The position numbers and the translations under genes are program-made. From Streptococcus rubneri (lineage in GTDB: Bacteria > Bacillota > Bacilli > Lactobacillales > Streptococcaceae): a DNA stretch of 64,000 bases. The notes beneath the pieces were generated by a model that did no database searches, was not told the origin of the DNA, and was given only the letters and a program-made list of their open reading frames with translations. The stretch is from contig NZ_SRRP01000001.1 in NCBI RefSeq assembly GCF_004785935.1, positions 806,001-870,000 of the forward strand. The letters are read 5' to 3'. Positions 9,350 to 18,377 of this stretch are shown in pieces. The stretch's first letter is position 1. Each line of letters begins with the position of its first letter.

Positions 9350-10268
9350 TTTTCTCTTTTATCACATAAACCGGACGTTTCTTGGTCTCCATGAAGATCT
9401 TACCAATGTATTTCCCTAGAATGCCAATTGTCAGCAATTGGAAACCACCCAGAAAAAGGATAACTGTCATTAAGGAAGGCCATCCAGAGGTTGGATCTCC
9501 AAATACCAGCGTTCGCACTACTATAAATACAACCATGATAAAAGCTAGGAACCAAGATAAAAGGCCACCTACAAAGGCAATATTTAGAGGAGCATCTGAA
9601 AAATTGACAATCCCTTCAATAGAGTATTTAAAGAGAGACCAGAAATTCCAAGATGTTTTCCCGGCCACGCGCTCCACATTCTTATACTCCAGATATTGAG
9701 TCTCAAAGCCGACCCAAGCAAAAATCCCCTTTGAAAAACGATTGTATTCGGATAACTCAAGGATAGCATCCACCATTGGACGACGCATCAAACGAAAATC
9801 ACGCGCCCCGTCTACCATCTCTACCTGACTAATATGATTAATGAGTTTGTAAAACATTCGGGCAAAGAAAGAACGAATGGGTGGTTCTCCCTCACGTGTA
9901 ACCCGTCTTGTTCCAACGCAATCCAATTCCACAACTTCATCCAATCGCTTCTTCATTTCAATGAGCAATTCTGGCGGGTCTTGAAGATCAACGTCCATAA
10001 CAGTCACATAATTTCCTTTGGCATGTTGGAGCCCAGCATAGAGTGCTGCCTCCTTTCCAAAATTCCTTGAAAAAGAAATATAGTGGGCCTTAGGATTAAC
10101 TAGATTGAGATCACGCAAAACGGATAGTGTATTGTCCGAAGATCCATCATTGATAAAAATATATTCAAATTCAGTACCCATAACTTCCCGAACTCTTTCC
10201 ATCTCTGCATAAAATAAAGGGATGGATTCTTCTTCATTAAAACAGGGCACTACTACTGATATTGTCAT
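9327..10268 (-). CDS. Polyprenyl-phosphate glycosyltransferase, GtrB/DPM1-like
   Basis: This 313-aa protein has a GT2 domain (SVVVPCFNEEESIP at the start, DVDLQDPP at 92-99) followed by two C-terminal membrane helices (about 231-255 and 266-285). That layout is typical of GtrB bactoprenol glucosyltransferases. Family enzymes move a sugar from a nucleotide donor to undecaprenyl phosphate at the inner face of the membrane. The gene is the first of a two-gene unit with the GT-C-like gene and has its own extended -10. No GtrA-type flippase gene is adjacent. Confidence 0.88.
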   Translation of the reverse strand: MTISVVVPCFNEEESIPLFYAEMERVREVMGTEFEYIFINDGSSDNTLSVLRDLNLVNPKAHYISFSRNFGKEAALYAGLQHAKGNYVTVMDVDLQDPPELLIEMKKRLDEVVELDCVGTRRVTREGEPPIRSFFARMFYKLINHISQVEMVDGARDFRLMRRPMVDAILELSEYNRFSKGIFAWVGFETQYLEYKNVERVAGKTSWNFWSLFKYSIEGIVNFSDAPLNIAFVGGLLSWFLAFIMVVFIVVRTLVFGDPTSGWPSLMTVILFLGGFQLLTIGILGKYIGKIFMETKKRPVYVIKEKSDNEKLF

Positions 10269-10296
10269 AACACTCTCCTTGTATACTTCACCTTCT

Positions 10297-10305
10297 ATTG
10301 TAACA
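10297..10305 (-). promoter_or_regulatory. Extended -10 promoter of the gtrB-like gene
   Basis: The minus strand reads TGTTACAAT, with the TACAAT at 10297-10302, about 30 nt before the ATG. It directly follows the terminator of the upstream unit. Confidence 0.5.
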
Positions 10306-10309
10306 AAAA

Positions 10310-10327
10310 ACTAGGGTTTCCCCTAGT
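10310..10327 (-). terminator. Terminator of the five-gene glycan unit
   Basis: The hairpin ACTAGGG/CCCTAGT with a 4-nt loop is followed by TTTTTTG on the minus strand. It closes the unit that runs from 14929 to 10355. Confidence 0.75.
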
Positions 10328-10354
10328 ATTAACGTAAAAATTAGATTAATTCAC

Positions 10355-11833
10355 CTATACAATAGCATATAATACTGAAATTGTATGAATCACCGTTAAA
10401 GCTAAAACGATTAAACTACTTTGAACAATAAATGTATCAGAAAATGTTTTTTCTTCTGACTCTTGTTTTTTAAAGATGCTACAAATGACAGGAAGCATCA
10501 ACGCAACAACTCCTAAATAGTACCGACCTTGTACCCCCAGTACTTCAGCATTTCCAACTGGTGTCCAGGTTAAGTATAGTGTTAAAGAAATCAATCCTAC
10601 AATCGCAAGAGATACTAAGCAAGCACCTACCACTGAAACTTTTGGTAACTTTATTTTTCCTACATTAGAAAACGTAATCAGCGTATAGAGAGAATAGATA
10701 GGGATTAGAACTTCTGACATAGATAGGTCCAACCAACCAAAAGTGTACAACTGGTTTAAATGGCTAACAGATAATAAAACTTCCTTCAAAACAACTGGAA
10801 GGTACAATTTAGGCTTAGTAAGAAGATTCATTAGTTGGTTCTTAACATCAGCCCCATCTAGTTTGAAATTTTCAATCCTCACTTGCTGAGATAAAACATA
10901 CCAGAATATTGTAAATGCAAATACAAGGGCAATTAAAGCAATAGCCAATAGGTAATAATACCTACAATTTATTTTCTTCCTAGGAATAAACAATAATAAG
11001 CCAATCAATAAAACGTATGGTAATTTCATCGTCACCAGAAGAAGACACAAGGAAGTGAATAGCAATAAGTCTTTTAATTGAACAATCTTGTCTTCATTGC
11101 TTACAAAATTAATAAACAAAGAGACAATGATGTAAATCAAACCTAAGGAAACACTGTCTTGGTTATAAGAAGCTGCAAGTACAAGGTTCATTGGGAACAA
11201 GGCAACCATAGTCATTAGTTGCTTAGCCTTCCCACTCAATTTAATCGCTATAAAGGCGAGAATACAATAAGCAAAGACATTAAATATTCTTCCCAAGTAA
11301 TAGGATACACCCACGCTTAGATGAAGAACTTTTCCTATTCCGTAACCGATTGCTTGTGGAAGATATCCTATAAACCAATATGAATTAGTTGCTCGATAAT
11401 CCGTTTCTTTCCCGAATCCAACCTGTTTCGTTGTTTGCTCTTCATGAAATAAAGAGGATTTAGTAAAAGGGGCTTTAAAATTCTTATAGACATCAAAATA
11501 GTCTTCCGTAATATGAATATTTTTATTATCCATATTGACATCACCTTCGACAATATGAATCGTTCTAGCCAGATGGACCTGCTCGTCTGGTGTATTTAAA
11601 ACGGGTGTGATGATAGCAAATGCCACTCCGCTTACAAGCATGGCTAAAAAAGTTCCAATATTTTTTTTAGGTAAGAAGAAGATTAATAGTGAAAAACTGA
11701 TGGCACACAAAACACCAATTTTAGGAAAATCAATAAACCATTTTGTATAAATAATAGCGATGCAGGATGCTAAAGCAAGAAATGCAACGGCGTACTTTTT
11801 ATTTCTCTCATAACTTTCGATAAGAAAATTCAT
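10355..11833 (-). CDS. DUF2142-like polytopic membrane protein
   Basis: This 492-aa protein has about twelve membrane segments. An external loop after the second or third helix contains TPDEQVHLARTIHIVEGD (around 79-96), a conserved acidic region of DUF2142 proteins. These are predicted GT-C-type glycosyltransferases or glycan-assembly proteins. It is the last gene of a five-gene unit with two GT2 genes and a flippase, so it probably acts on a lipid-linked glycan outside the cell. The reaction is unknown. Confidence 0.75.
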   Translation of the reverse strand: MNFLIESYERNKKYAVAFLALASCIAIIYTKWFIDFPKIGVLCAISFSLLIFFLPKKNIGTFLAMLVSGVAFAIITPVLNTPDEQVHLARTIHIVEGDVNMDNKNIHITEDYFDVYKNFKAPFTKSSLFHEEQTTKQVGFGKETDYRATNSYWFIGYLPQAIGYGIGKVLHLSVGVSYYLGRIFNVFAYCILAFIAIKLSGKAKQLMTMVALFPMNLVLAASYNQDSVSLGLIYIIVSLFINFVSNEDKIVQLKDLLLFTSLCLLLVTMKLPYVLLIGLLLFIPRKKINCRYYYLLAIALIALVFAFTIFWYVLSQQVRIENFKLDGADVKNQLMNLLTKPKLYLPVVLKEVLLSVSHLNQLYTFGWLDLSMSEVLIPIYSLYTLITFSNVGKIKLPKVSVVGACLVSLAIVGLISLTLYLTWTPVGNAEVLGVQGRYYLGVVALMLPVICSIFKKQESEEKTFSDTFIVQSSLIVLALTVIHTISVLYAIV

Positions 11834-11842
11834 CCTCTCCTC

Positions 11843-12625
11843 CTAATTATTTGTCTTCTGACTTTTCACATATTGATTCATTAACAAATCCGCAATCCAT
11901 TTTGGCCAAAATTTTTCATACATCATCTGATCTTCAATCGTCCTAGTATTGTCAGAAATTGTCTTTGAGGTTTCCGATTCTTCATGGATCCTATGGCACA
12001 TCAATTTCTCAGGTACATATACAAACTGGCCGGGGTACTGGTTGATCTTGTACCACGCATACCAATCCAAACTTACTCTCATTTTTTCATCAAATTGAAA
12101 ATCTTTTAATGCACTTAAATTATAAGTAACTGCTGGACAGCAAATCGGATTTCCAAAAGCTAGAATCCTCTTCCTCCACCATTTCGAGGACGGGAAAACA
12201 GCCATAGTTCGTAACATTAAGGATTTAATCTTTAAATTAGCATTCGCTGGAATGACTGTCCCATTTTTCTCCTCAAAATAATCAGAAAATGCAATGCTCC
12301 ATTGCTCCTTACCACCGATCTTATTTGCAATCTTTTCCAGATAGGTCGGTTCGTAATAATCATCCTGATGAGCAATAGTTGTATACTGACTTTCTACAAA
12401 AGAGAGGGCATTGTTCCAGTCTTTTCCGATTCCCCCTCCCACTTTATGGAAAAGTGGAATATTGTATTTTTTACACAAGTCCTCAATAGACGGAAGTAAG
12501 GTGGAGGTGTAACATATAATTTGAGATTTCACCGTTTGATTTTTGAGGGACAAAATACAATTTTCTAAATAATGGCTTTCGCCATAGGCACAAATTACCC
12601 AAGTATGTTGATCTTTAAAGGACAT
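11843..12625 (-). CDS. GT2 family glycosyltransferase
   Basis: This 260-aa protein has an N-terminal WVICAYGESHYLENCILSL segment typical of GT2 folds and a HQDDYYEP motif (about 109-116) in place of the canonical DxD. No membrane helix is evident. It overlaps the flippase gene by 11 nt and lies 10 nt before the DUF2142-like gene. It probably adds a sugar to a lipid-linked repeat unit made by this gene group; donor and acceptor are unknown. Confidence 0.78.
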   Translation of the reverse strand: MSFKDQHTWVICAYGESHYLENCILSLKNQTVKSQIICYTSTLLPSIEDLCKKYNIPLFHKVGGGIGKDWNNALSFVESQYTTIAHQDDYYEPTYLEKIANKIGGKEQWSIAFSDYFEEKNGTVIPANANLKIKSLMLRTMAVFPSSKWWRKRILAFGNPICCPAVTYNLSALKDFQFDEKMRVSLDWYAWYKINQYPGQFVYVPEKLMCHRIHEESETSKTISDNTRTIEDQMMYEKFWPKWIADLLMNQYVKSQKTNN

Positions 12626-13898
12626 AATCCTTCCTTTCTAACCTTCTTGCAATCCAATAAGAGACAATACTCCCAATAAAATATACAACCATTACCAGTA
12701 AAAAACTAAGGGACGCTCCAAATAGACCACTTCTTTGTACAAATTGTAAATTTGTCAATTTAGAGGCAACAAACATTAATAAATAGACGGGTAATAGATA
12801 GGATTGACGTCTTAAAACAGTCATCACATCCCCAAATACAATTCCAATCGAATATAATATTCCAGAAAATACAAGAATAGCTAATGTTTCTTTATATCGG
12901 TTTAAATCTAACCCAAAAACAACACTCAAAATTGGAGTCCCAATAAAATAAGCAACTAGAGTCAAAACAAATCCAAGTCCTAAAATAATCACAAGTAATT
13001 TAACAATAATCCCATCAAACCTTTTATATTCTTTATCCTTCCAGAAGATGGCTAATTGCGTGGTTAAAGGTCTAAGAATTAAAATAAATAGACTCATAAA
13101 GAACACTGGCATGAAAAGAATATTGTAATCCCTTTGCGTACCCTCAATTAAGTGACCCAGCCGAATCTCCATATCTATTGCAATTCTTGGCTCATTGAAA
13201 ATATAGGCTAGCAAAAAACCACTAATAAATAAGGGGATGCAATTTTTTAATATTGAACATGCATCAACTAAAAGACTCTTAAACTCTATAGAAGAAAAAT
13301 CTATTCTCTCGAATGATCTTGCCTTCACAAAATCATATCCCATAACGAAAAGAAAATTAAGAACTACTAATAATGTTAAAGAGCTTACAAGGGACTTAGT
13401 AGTATAGAGCAAAATAAATAAGAAAATAGTACTGAAAGTGTACCGAATGGTCATAGACTTTCCAGCAATATCCAATCGTTCATGTTGTTGAAAAAGACCT
13501 TGAAATAGATCCGATATTGCTTCACACATACGAAATAGGACATAAAGAGCAATAATAGCAACCTTTTCCCTCTCGTTTAAGTCAATTTTAGAGATTGATA
13601 AATAGGGAAAAAATACTAGGACCATTAAGGTCAATGATATACACCTTGCTAAGAAATAACTGGTAAAACTATGTCTAAAAGAAACATCTGTTGCTTGATA
13701 ACTACGAACCTGAAACATGCCAACAACTACCAAAATAGCCGCAATACCGTATGCCAGACTAAAAGAATCTGCTTCAATAGGAGAGGTTAATCTCGTCACA
13801 ATTAAAGTAAATAAAACAGAGGATCCTGAGAAAGCTAAATTCCCAATTAAATTCCAAAGATAGATTTTTTCTGTTGAAACATTTTGATTACTCTTCAT
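12615..13898 (-). CDS. Polysaccharide flippase, Wzx/MATE-like
   Basis: This 427-aa protein has about twelve membrane helices. The N-terminal NLIGNLAFSGSSVLFTLIVT is typical of the oligosaccharidyl-lipid flippase superfamily. I chose the ATG at 13898 (MKSNQNVS) rather than the in-frame 13919 codon because the former follows AGGATAAG and fits family N-termini better. It overlaps the DUF2304-like gene by 11 nt. It would flip the lipid-linked product of the neighbouring GT2 enzymes to the outer face. Confidence 0.8.
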   Translation of the reverse strand: MKSNQNVSTEKIYLWNLIGNLAFSGSSVLFTLIVTRLTSPIEADSFSLAYGIAAILVVVGMFQVRSYQATDVSFRHSFTSYFLARCISLTLMVLVFFPYLSISKIDLNEREKVAIIALYVLFRMCEAISDLFQGLFQQHERLDIAGKSMTIRYTFSTIFLFILLYTTKSLVSSLTLLVVLNFLFVMGYDFVKARSFERIDFSSIEFKSLLVDACSILKNCIPLFISGFLLAYIFNEPRIAIDMEIRLGHLIEGTQRDYNILFMPVFFMSLFILILRPLTTQLAIFWKDKEYKRFDGIIVKLLVIILGLGFVLTLVAYFIGTPILSVVFGLDLNRYKETLAILVFSGILYSIGIVFGDVMTVLRRQSYLLPVYLLMFVASKLTNLQFVQRSGLFGASLSFLLVMVVYFIGSIVSYWIARRLERKDYVL

Positions 13899-14217
13899 GG
13901 TTCTTATCCTGTAAAGCAATCTTTTGTGCTAGTTGTCTAATTTGAACGGCTTGTTTAGAGGTCAAACGAGTTAATGAAAAGTTCAAATAAACCAGTAAAC
14001 AAAAACCTAAAAAGAAGACTAAATTACTTGGAACTTGGATCCCTATAAATTTAGATGCCCCTTCTATTACTCTCGGAAACCAGATTACTGGTAAAGAGAG
14101 TACACAGAGTAAGAGCCAAGAAATGACATTTTTCATCTCAACGACTTGTTTAACAACCAATCTAAGTATGTAAACAAGAAATGCAATAACAATAAGCGAT
14201 AACCAAATATTTAACAT
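13888..14217 (-). CDS. Small membrane protein, DUF2304-like
   Basis: This 109-aa protein has three hydrophobic helices (about 3-20, 28-47 and 60-85) and a charged tail with LTRLTSKQAVQIRQLAQKIAL. DUF2304 proteins are typically encoded directly next to a small GT2 gene, as here: the gap to the gene ending at 14219 is 1 nt. A role as membrane partner or anchor of that GT2 is inference from the recurring gene pair. Confidence 0.72.
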   Translation of the reverse strand: MLNIWLSLIVIAFLVYILRLVVKQVVEMKNVISWLLLCVLSLPVIWFPRVIEGASKFIGIQVPSNLVFFLGFCLLVYLNFSLTRLTSKQAVQIRQLAQKIALQDKNHEE

Positions 14218-14218
14218 C

Positions 14219-14929
14219 TTACTTCTTTTGGCCTCCAGTCATTCTTGCTAGTAGCATGGCCACTGTCACTTTAATCATATAATAGACTGATTTACTTAGG
14301 GTAATAGATGATTCACCATGTTCTCGCTCATTCATCAAGACTGGCACTTCAGTAACCGAGTAGCCTGACATCAAGAGAGAAACAATAGTCTCAGGTTCTG
14401 GATAATCACTTGGATATTGCTTAGCAAATTCCTCAATCACTTTCCTATCAACTACGCGCAAGCCTGAAGTTGGGTCAGTTACCTTCTGTCCCGTCAATAA
14501 TTTAATCAATTTTTCAAAGAAGGTGATCCCGATTCGACGAAGGAAGGAGGATTGGAAACCTTGGTTTTCAATGAACCGTGATCCAATGACCATGTTGACC
14601 TTTCGTTCCTGAAGCACCCTCAACATATTTTTAATAAATTCCGGATTGTGTTGCCCGTCGCCATCTACTTGGACTGCATACTGGTATCCCTCTTGAACAG
14701 CGTATTGATAACCCGTTTGAACAGCACCACCAATTCCTAAATTGATGGGTAAATCAATGACATTAAAGTGATTCTTCTTACAAATCTCTAGAGTATGATC
14801 CGTTGAACAATCATTGATAATAACATAATCAAACTCCGGAGTATGATCTTCAATCATCTTGATTGTCTTTTCAATATTCCCACTTTCGTTGTAAGCAGGA
14901 ATAATAATTAGCAATTCTGAAGTTCTCAA
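14219..14929 (-). CDS. GT2 glycosyltransferase, dolichol-phosphate mannosyltransferase-like
   Basis: This 236-aa protein has LLIIIPAYNESGNI at the start, INDCSTDHT (39-47) and DGDGQH (89-94), the DPM1-like subgroup that makes polyprenyl-phosphate sugars. It lacks the C-terminal membrane helices of GtrB, and the adjacent three-helix protein could supply them. The best start is TTG at 14929. A short direct repeat, YQYAVQ, occurs twice just before the DxD region. It is the first gene of the five-gene unit; a TATAAT on the minus strand at 14963-14968 is its likely -10. Confidence 0.85.
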   Translation of the reverse strand: MRTSELLIIIPAYNESGNIEKTIKMIEDHTPEFDYVIINDCSTDHTLEICKKNHFNVIDLPINLGIGGAVQTGYQYAVQEGYQYAVQVDGDGQHNPEFIKNMLRVLQERKVNMVIGSRFIENQGFQSSFLRRIGITFFEKLIKLLTGQKVTDPTSGLRVVDRKVIEEFAKQYPSDYPEPETIVSLLMSGYSVTEVPVLMNEREHGESSITLSKSVYYMIKVTVAMLLARMTGGQKK

Positions 14930-14962
14930 TCCTTACAATTTCCCTTCTTAGTGTATCACTTC

Positions 14963-14968
14963 ATTATA
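14963..14968 (-). promoter_or_regulatory. -10 box of the five-gene glycan unit
   Basis: A TATAAT on the minus strand lies 34 nt before the TTG start of the GT2 gene. No strong -35 is seen. Confidence 0.45.
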
Positions 14969-15055
14969 CTATATTTAAGGCTTTTTTTCTAGTTCAGGAT
15001 AGTGCTTAGAAGTACGCAAACTACTAAAAAATCATCTCTCCTACTTATTAGTAAA

Positions 15056-15093
15056 AAGACCATAACCGTTCTTCAAACGACGATTATGGTCTT
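15056..15093 (-). terminator. Terminator after pepX1
   Basis: A hairpin with 10-bp AAGACCATAA stem and inner CGT/ACG pairs is followed by TTTTTAC on the minus strand, about 22 nt past the pepX1 stop. Confidence 0.8.
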
Positions 15094-15115
15094 GTACTCA
15101 CTGTCCTTAACAGTA

Positions 15116-18103
15116 CTAATTTTCTCTTTCTTTTAGTTGGATCATTCCCATTCCGACTAAAAGAACGATTCCTAATACACTTGAAGTGACTTCAAAGTTG
15201 GTGGTCATTCCAGTTTGCGGCAAATAAAGGCCTTCCTTACGAGTACTGCTTACTTGAGGGAGCTCTTCATCCACCGTCTCTGGTGTTTCTTGTTGGTAGT
15301 TGACAGCTAGTGGTGCCATCGTATCCTTCTTGCTAGACTTAACTGCTAATGAACCTGACTTGTATGGTGTATATTCCTTGTTTGGTGTCTGCTCCTTCTG
15401 ATTCACGGATGGTACAAGGGGATCCAATGGATACTCTGGTAGGGGTTCTTCAACCAGTGGAAGGACCTGATAAGCCTCATCCTTTTCATTTGGAACATAC
15501 CAAGCATAGCGAAGACTACTTTTTTGAACAGTTGGTATTTCTGCTACGATGGACCGTGTTTTCAAGCGATAGGAGTACGGATCATCCGTCCAGACATAGT
15601 TACTATCAAAGGTGGTAAAGACTAAGCCCAGTTTATGCCCCTTCTTAACCGTGTAAAGATTTGGTTGTAGATAGACGGTGTAGTTCCGAAACTCTCCTAC
15701 CTTGGGATCGATGCTACTACCTGAGCTAGCGGAGGCATAGCCTGCATCAGGATTTGCTAGGTTGATCCAACCAGAAGAGATGACCTTATACTTGGTTTTA
15801 ATGGTTCCAAATTGTTTGTTGGCAATATTTTTTAGATTGCTTCCCATCCAGTAGCCTGATTCAGAAAGCGTATTGAGAGGCATTTCTTGGTACTTGTAGC
15901 CAGCTTCATCATAGGTAATCTTATTGGAAGCGACATCAAATTCCTCATCGGAGAGATCGACCAGTTGCACATTGACTTGGTAGTCTTTGATCTCTTGATT
16001 GGTTAGCTTGGCTAAGGCAGCTTGGAAATGGACGGGAATATGCCCTTTAATAGTCACATCTTCGGTAGCCTCAGCTGCAAACAAAGCATTGGCAGTAGAC
16101 GATTGCTTGGTGGTATGAGAATCCCGATTGGTCCAATCCATCCCTGCCCCATAGTAATCATTATTAATGGTTTCTTCCTCTCGTCTAGAAAGGGTCTTCA
16201 GTGTCAATTGATTGCTAGACTCCCAGCTAGAATAGTGTTCCCACTTAGATGGATCGTAGTTATTAGACACGGTTACTTCTGGTAAAGACTCTACCTGATT
16301 TTCTGCATCATATAGGTAGTGACTAAACCAAAGATTGAGAAGGTCACTAACACTTTGTTGGCCCTCTTTAATTCCGAAGCGTTTATTGACAGGATAAATA
16401 TGATCCCCTTGATAAAGATAGAGTTTCACGGGCTGTCCAGCCTTTTTCAAGGTCTGATACATGAGGTCAAAGTGTTTGGTTCTGACATTATCATCATTTA
16501 GCCCATGCATGACTAGGGCACTGGCCTTGAATTTTTCTGGATGAAGGGTATAATCGCGATTTTTCCAGATGTCGCTATAATTATAGCCATGTTTATGTTG
16601 ATCGCGATTCAACTGAGTAATGTAGCGGGCATAGTCCTCTTTAATCTTGCTCCAATCGGCTGGATCTAGAATCCGATTGGATACATAGACAGACAAATGA
16701 GACAAATCTCTATAAGGACCGACGTTAAAGGTCGTACCTTGACTGTTGTAATAATCATACCAACTTGCGATTCCAGCTGCAGGGACAATAGTCTTCAAGC
16801 CTTCGACTCCTGTCGCAGCCACCCCAAAAGTAGTGGTTCCTGCCCATGACAGGCCTGTCATACCGACTTTTCCATTTGACCAGTCTGCTTTAATAGCAAT
16901 ATTCGATGTCTTATCTGTATAAGCAACCCGTTTGCCATTTAGCCATTCAATGACACTCTTATAACCCGCTACTTCCAGGTCGCTTCCTGTTGTATTAATT
17001 CCCTCTGACTGATAGCTTCCCAATCCAGATGTGGTGACGACCGCATAGCCCCGAACCAAGAAATAGTTGTACCAGTTAATATTTTCATAATCGTAGCGAG
17101 TGAAGGTCGCATCACTCTCGTTTGGATTTTTATAGTACCAGTCTTTGGAATCCGCCTTTTTGGCATGTGATAAAGTCGTAGTAGAACCATTTTGACGACG
17201 AGGATCTACATAACGATAGAGTTTCTTGTTGTCAAACTCGCCCTCTTCTTTTAGGCCAATTTCGCCAAGGGTTTCCTTATTAGTCGTTCCTGCTACGTAA
17301 GGACTTGCCTCATAGATAGTAGAGGCTTTGAAATCCCCATTGGCAACAGCTTTCGGTAGTTGAACAAATGTTTTAATAAGATCTCTTTTACCATCTCCAT
17401 CTGTATCATAGTCTGATTCGACATAGACCACAAATCGGACAATATCACTCTTTTCATTGGAATAGCCAGTTTCTACATCACCCGGAGTAAAAGGAAAAAT
17501 AGGCTGAGTCTTTCCATTTAGGATTAGTGGTGCTTTCTTCTCTGCACGGTAGGCCTCTTTTAATTTCTTAGCGATTGAAATCATATGGTTTAGATTCTGG
17601 ACAGGCCCATCCTTGCCTACCCCATCTGGAATCATCCCCAAGCTCTTTGCAAACTCAAGACGATCTTCAACCGTTGCACCCGTTTGATCCGGTTTGGCCT
17701 CTGCCCATTTGAGTAACTCAACTGCTGTTTCCCCTATACTTAGATTCTGATTTGCCACATGTGGGTTTTCAATCAGACTAGAAAGTTTTTCAGGCGTTTC
17801 TGATACCGATAAAGGTTTCGGTAACCCTCCTAAAGTATCGTCAGTTTCAGTTAGCTTGCTAGCGTCCACCTCCACTGGGCGCTCCTTCTCAGCATCTACT
17901 TCCTCTACTGACTCAAGGCTTGTAGCTTCATACTGGGCATTGATCTGAGGATTTTCTGTAGAAACAAGTTCTGGCAAACCGACTAGTTCAGTATCTGCTC
18001 CAGTAGACTTTTCGGAGACTTCATCAGCCCGAACCTGAGTGGCTATTACTATAGGTGAGAGCAATAAAGCAGACAAGATAATAGACAACTTCTTTTTCCT
18101 CAT
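15116..18103 (-). CDS. LPXTG-anchored X-prolyl dipeptidyl-peptidase-like protein 1
   Basis: This 995-aa surface protein of serine peptidase family S15 (PepX) would release X-Pro dipeptides from peptide N-termini outside the cell. Domains in order: signal peptide 1-26 ending QVRADE; acidic linker to about 115; helical N-terminal PepX domain about 125-195; alpha/beta-hydrolase core with Ser419 in GLSWAG, Asp537 in GLNDDNV and His568 in QGDHIYP; C-terminal beta-jelly-roll domain about 610-880; LPQTG sortase motif 961-965; membrane helix and basic tail. An EF-hand-like loop DYDTDGDGKRDL lies at 231-242. Cytosolic PepX is about 760 aa and lacks the export and anchor parts. The ATG follows AAAGGAG. 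Confidence 0.9.
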   Translation of the reverse strand: MRKKKLSIILSALLLSPIVIATQVRADEVSEKSTGADTELVGLPELVSTENPQINAQYEATSLESVEEVDAEKERPVEVDASKLTETDDTLGGLPKPLSVSETPEKLSSLIENPHVANQNLSIGETAVELLKWAEAKPDQTGATVEDRLEFAKSLGMIPDGVGKDGPVQNLNHMISIAKKLKEAYRAEKKAPLILNGKTQPIFPFTPGDVETGYSNEKSDIVRFVVYVESDYDTDGDGKRDLIKTFVQLPKAVANGDFKASTIYEASPYVAGTTNKETLGEIGLKEEGEFDNKKLYRYVDPRRQNGSTTTLSHAKKADSKDWYYKNPNESDATFTRYDYENINWYNYFLVRGYAVVTTSGLGSYQSEGINTTGSDLEVAGYKSVIEWLNGKRVAYTDKTSNIAIKADWSNGKVGMTGLSWAGTTTFGVAATGVEGLKTIVPAAGIASWYDYYNSQGTTFNVGPYRDLSHLSVYVSNRILDPADWSKIKEDYARYITQLNRDQHKHGYNYSDIWKNRDYTLHPEKFKASALVMHGLNDDNVRTKHFDLMYQTLKKAGQPVKLYLYQGDHIYPVNKRFGIKEGQQSVSDLLNLWFSHYLYDAENQVESLPEVTVSNNYDPSKWEHYSSWESSNQLTLKTLSRREEETINNDYYGAGMDWTNRDSHTTKQSSTANALFAAEATEDVTIKGHIPVHFQAALAKLTNQEIKDYQVNVQLVDLSDEEFDVASNKITYDEAGYKYQEMPLNTLSESGYWMGSNLKNIANKQFGTIKTKYKVISSGWINLANPDAGYASASSGSSIDPKVGEFRNYTVYLQPNLYTVKKGHKLGLVFTTFDSNYVWTDDPYSYRLKTRSIVAEIPTVQKSSLRYAWYVPNEKDEAYQVLPLVEEPLPEYPLDPLVPSVNQKEQTPNKEYTPYKSGSLAVKSSKKDTMAPLAVNYQQETPETVDEELPQVSSTRKEGLYLPQTGMTTNFEVTSSVLGIVLLVGMGMIQLKEREN

Positions 18104-18159
18104 AATAAAACTCCTTTAAGTTTCTATAGTTTGAAATAAGGAAGACCTTTCAAATATAA

Positions 18160-18173
18160 TGACAGCGTTTACA
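18160..18173 (-). promoter_or_regulatory. cre site at the pepX1 transcription start
   Basis: The minus strand reads TGTAAACGCTGTCA, a full match to the degenerate cre consensus TGWNANCGNTNWCA. It covers about +1 to +13 of the predicted transcript, so CcpA binding should repress pepX1 when good sugars are present. Confidence 0.7.
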
Positions 18174-18178
18174 TTCCC

Positions 18179-18207
18179 ATTGTAATCCCTCCACACTTTA
18201 TAGTCAA
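18179..18207 (-). promoter_or_regulatory. pepX1 promoter
   Basis: On the minus strand there is a -35 TTGACT (18202-18207), a 17-bp spacer and a -10 TACAAT (18179-18184). The transcript would have a 5' UTR of about 70 nt. A weaker CodY-like site (12 of 15 positions) lies upstream at 18237-18251. Confidence 0.7.
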
Positions 18208-18313
18208 ATCAAATAAATAAGTATCATATAAATATAATCTTTCTGAAAGTTGAAATAATTGAAAGGACCTATGATAAATATTTTATTGTTTTCAAACCCT
18301 CTTTTCACACAAA

Positions 18314-18357
18314 AAAGCAAGTTTCAATCCGGTTTTTTTCCAGTAGAAACTTGCTTT
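18314..18357 (-). terminator. Terminator after potD
   Basis: A 12-bp stem AAAGCAAGTTTC/GAAACTTGCTTT encloses a 20-nt loop and is followed by TTTTTTG on the minus strand, 20 nt after the potD stop. It closes murB-potABCD. Confidence 0.85.
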
Positions 18358-18377
18358 AACTTTTATAGAATTTTATC

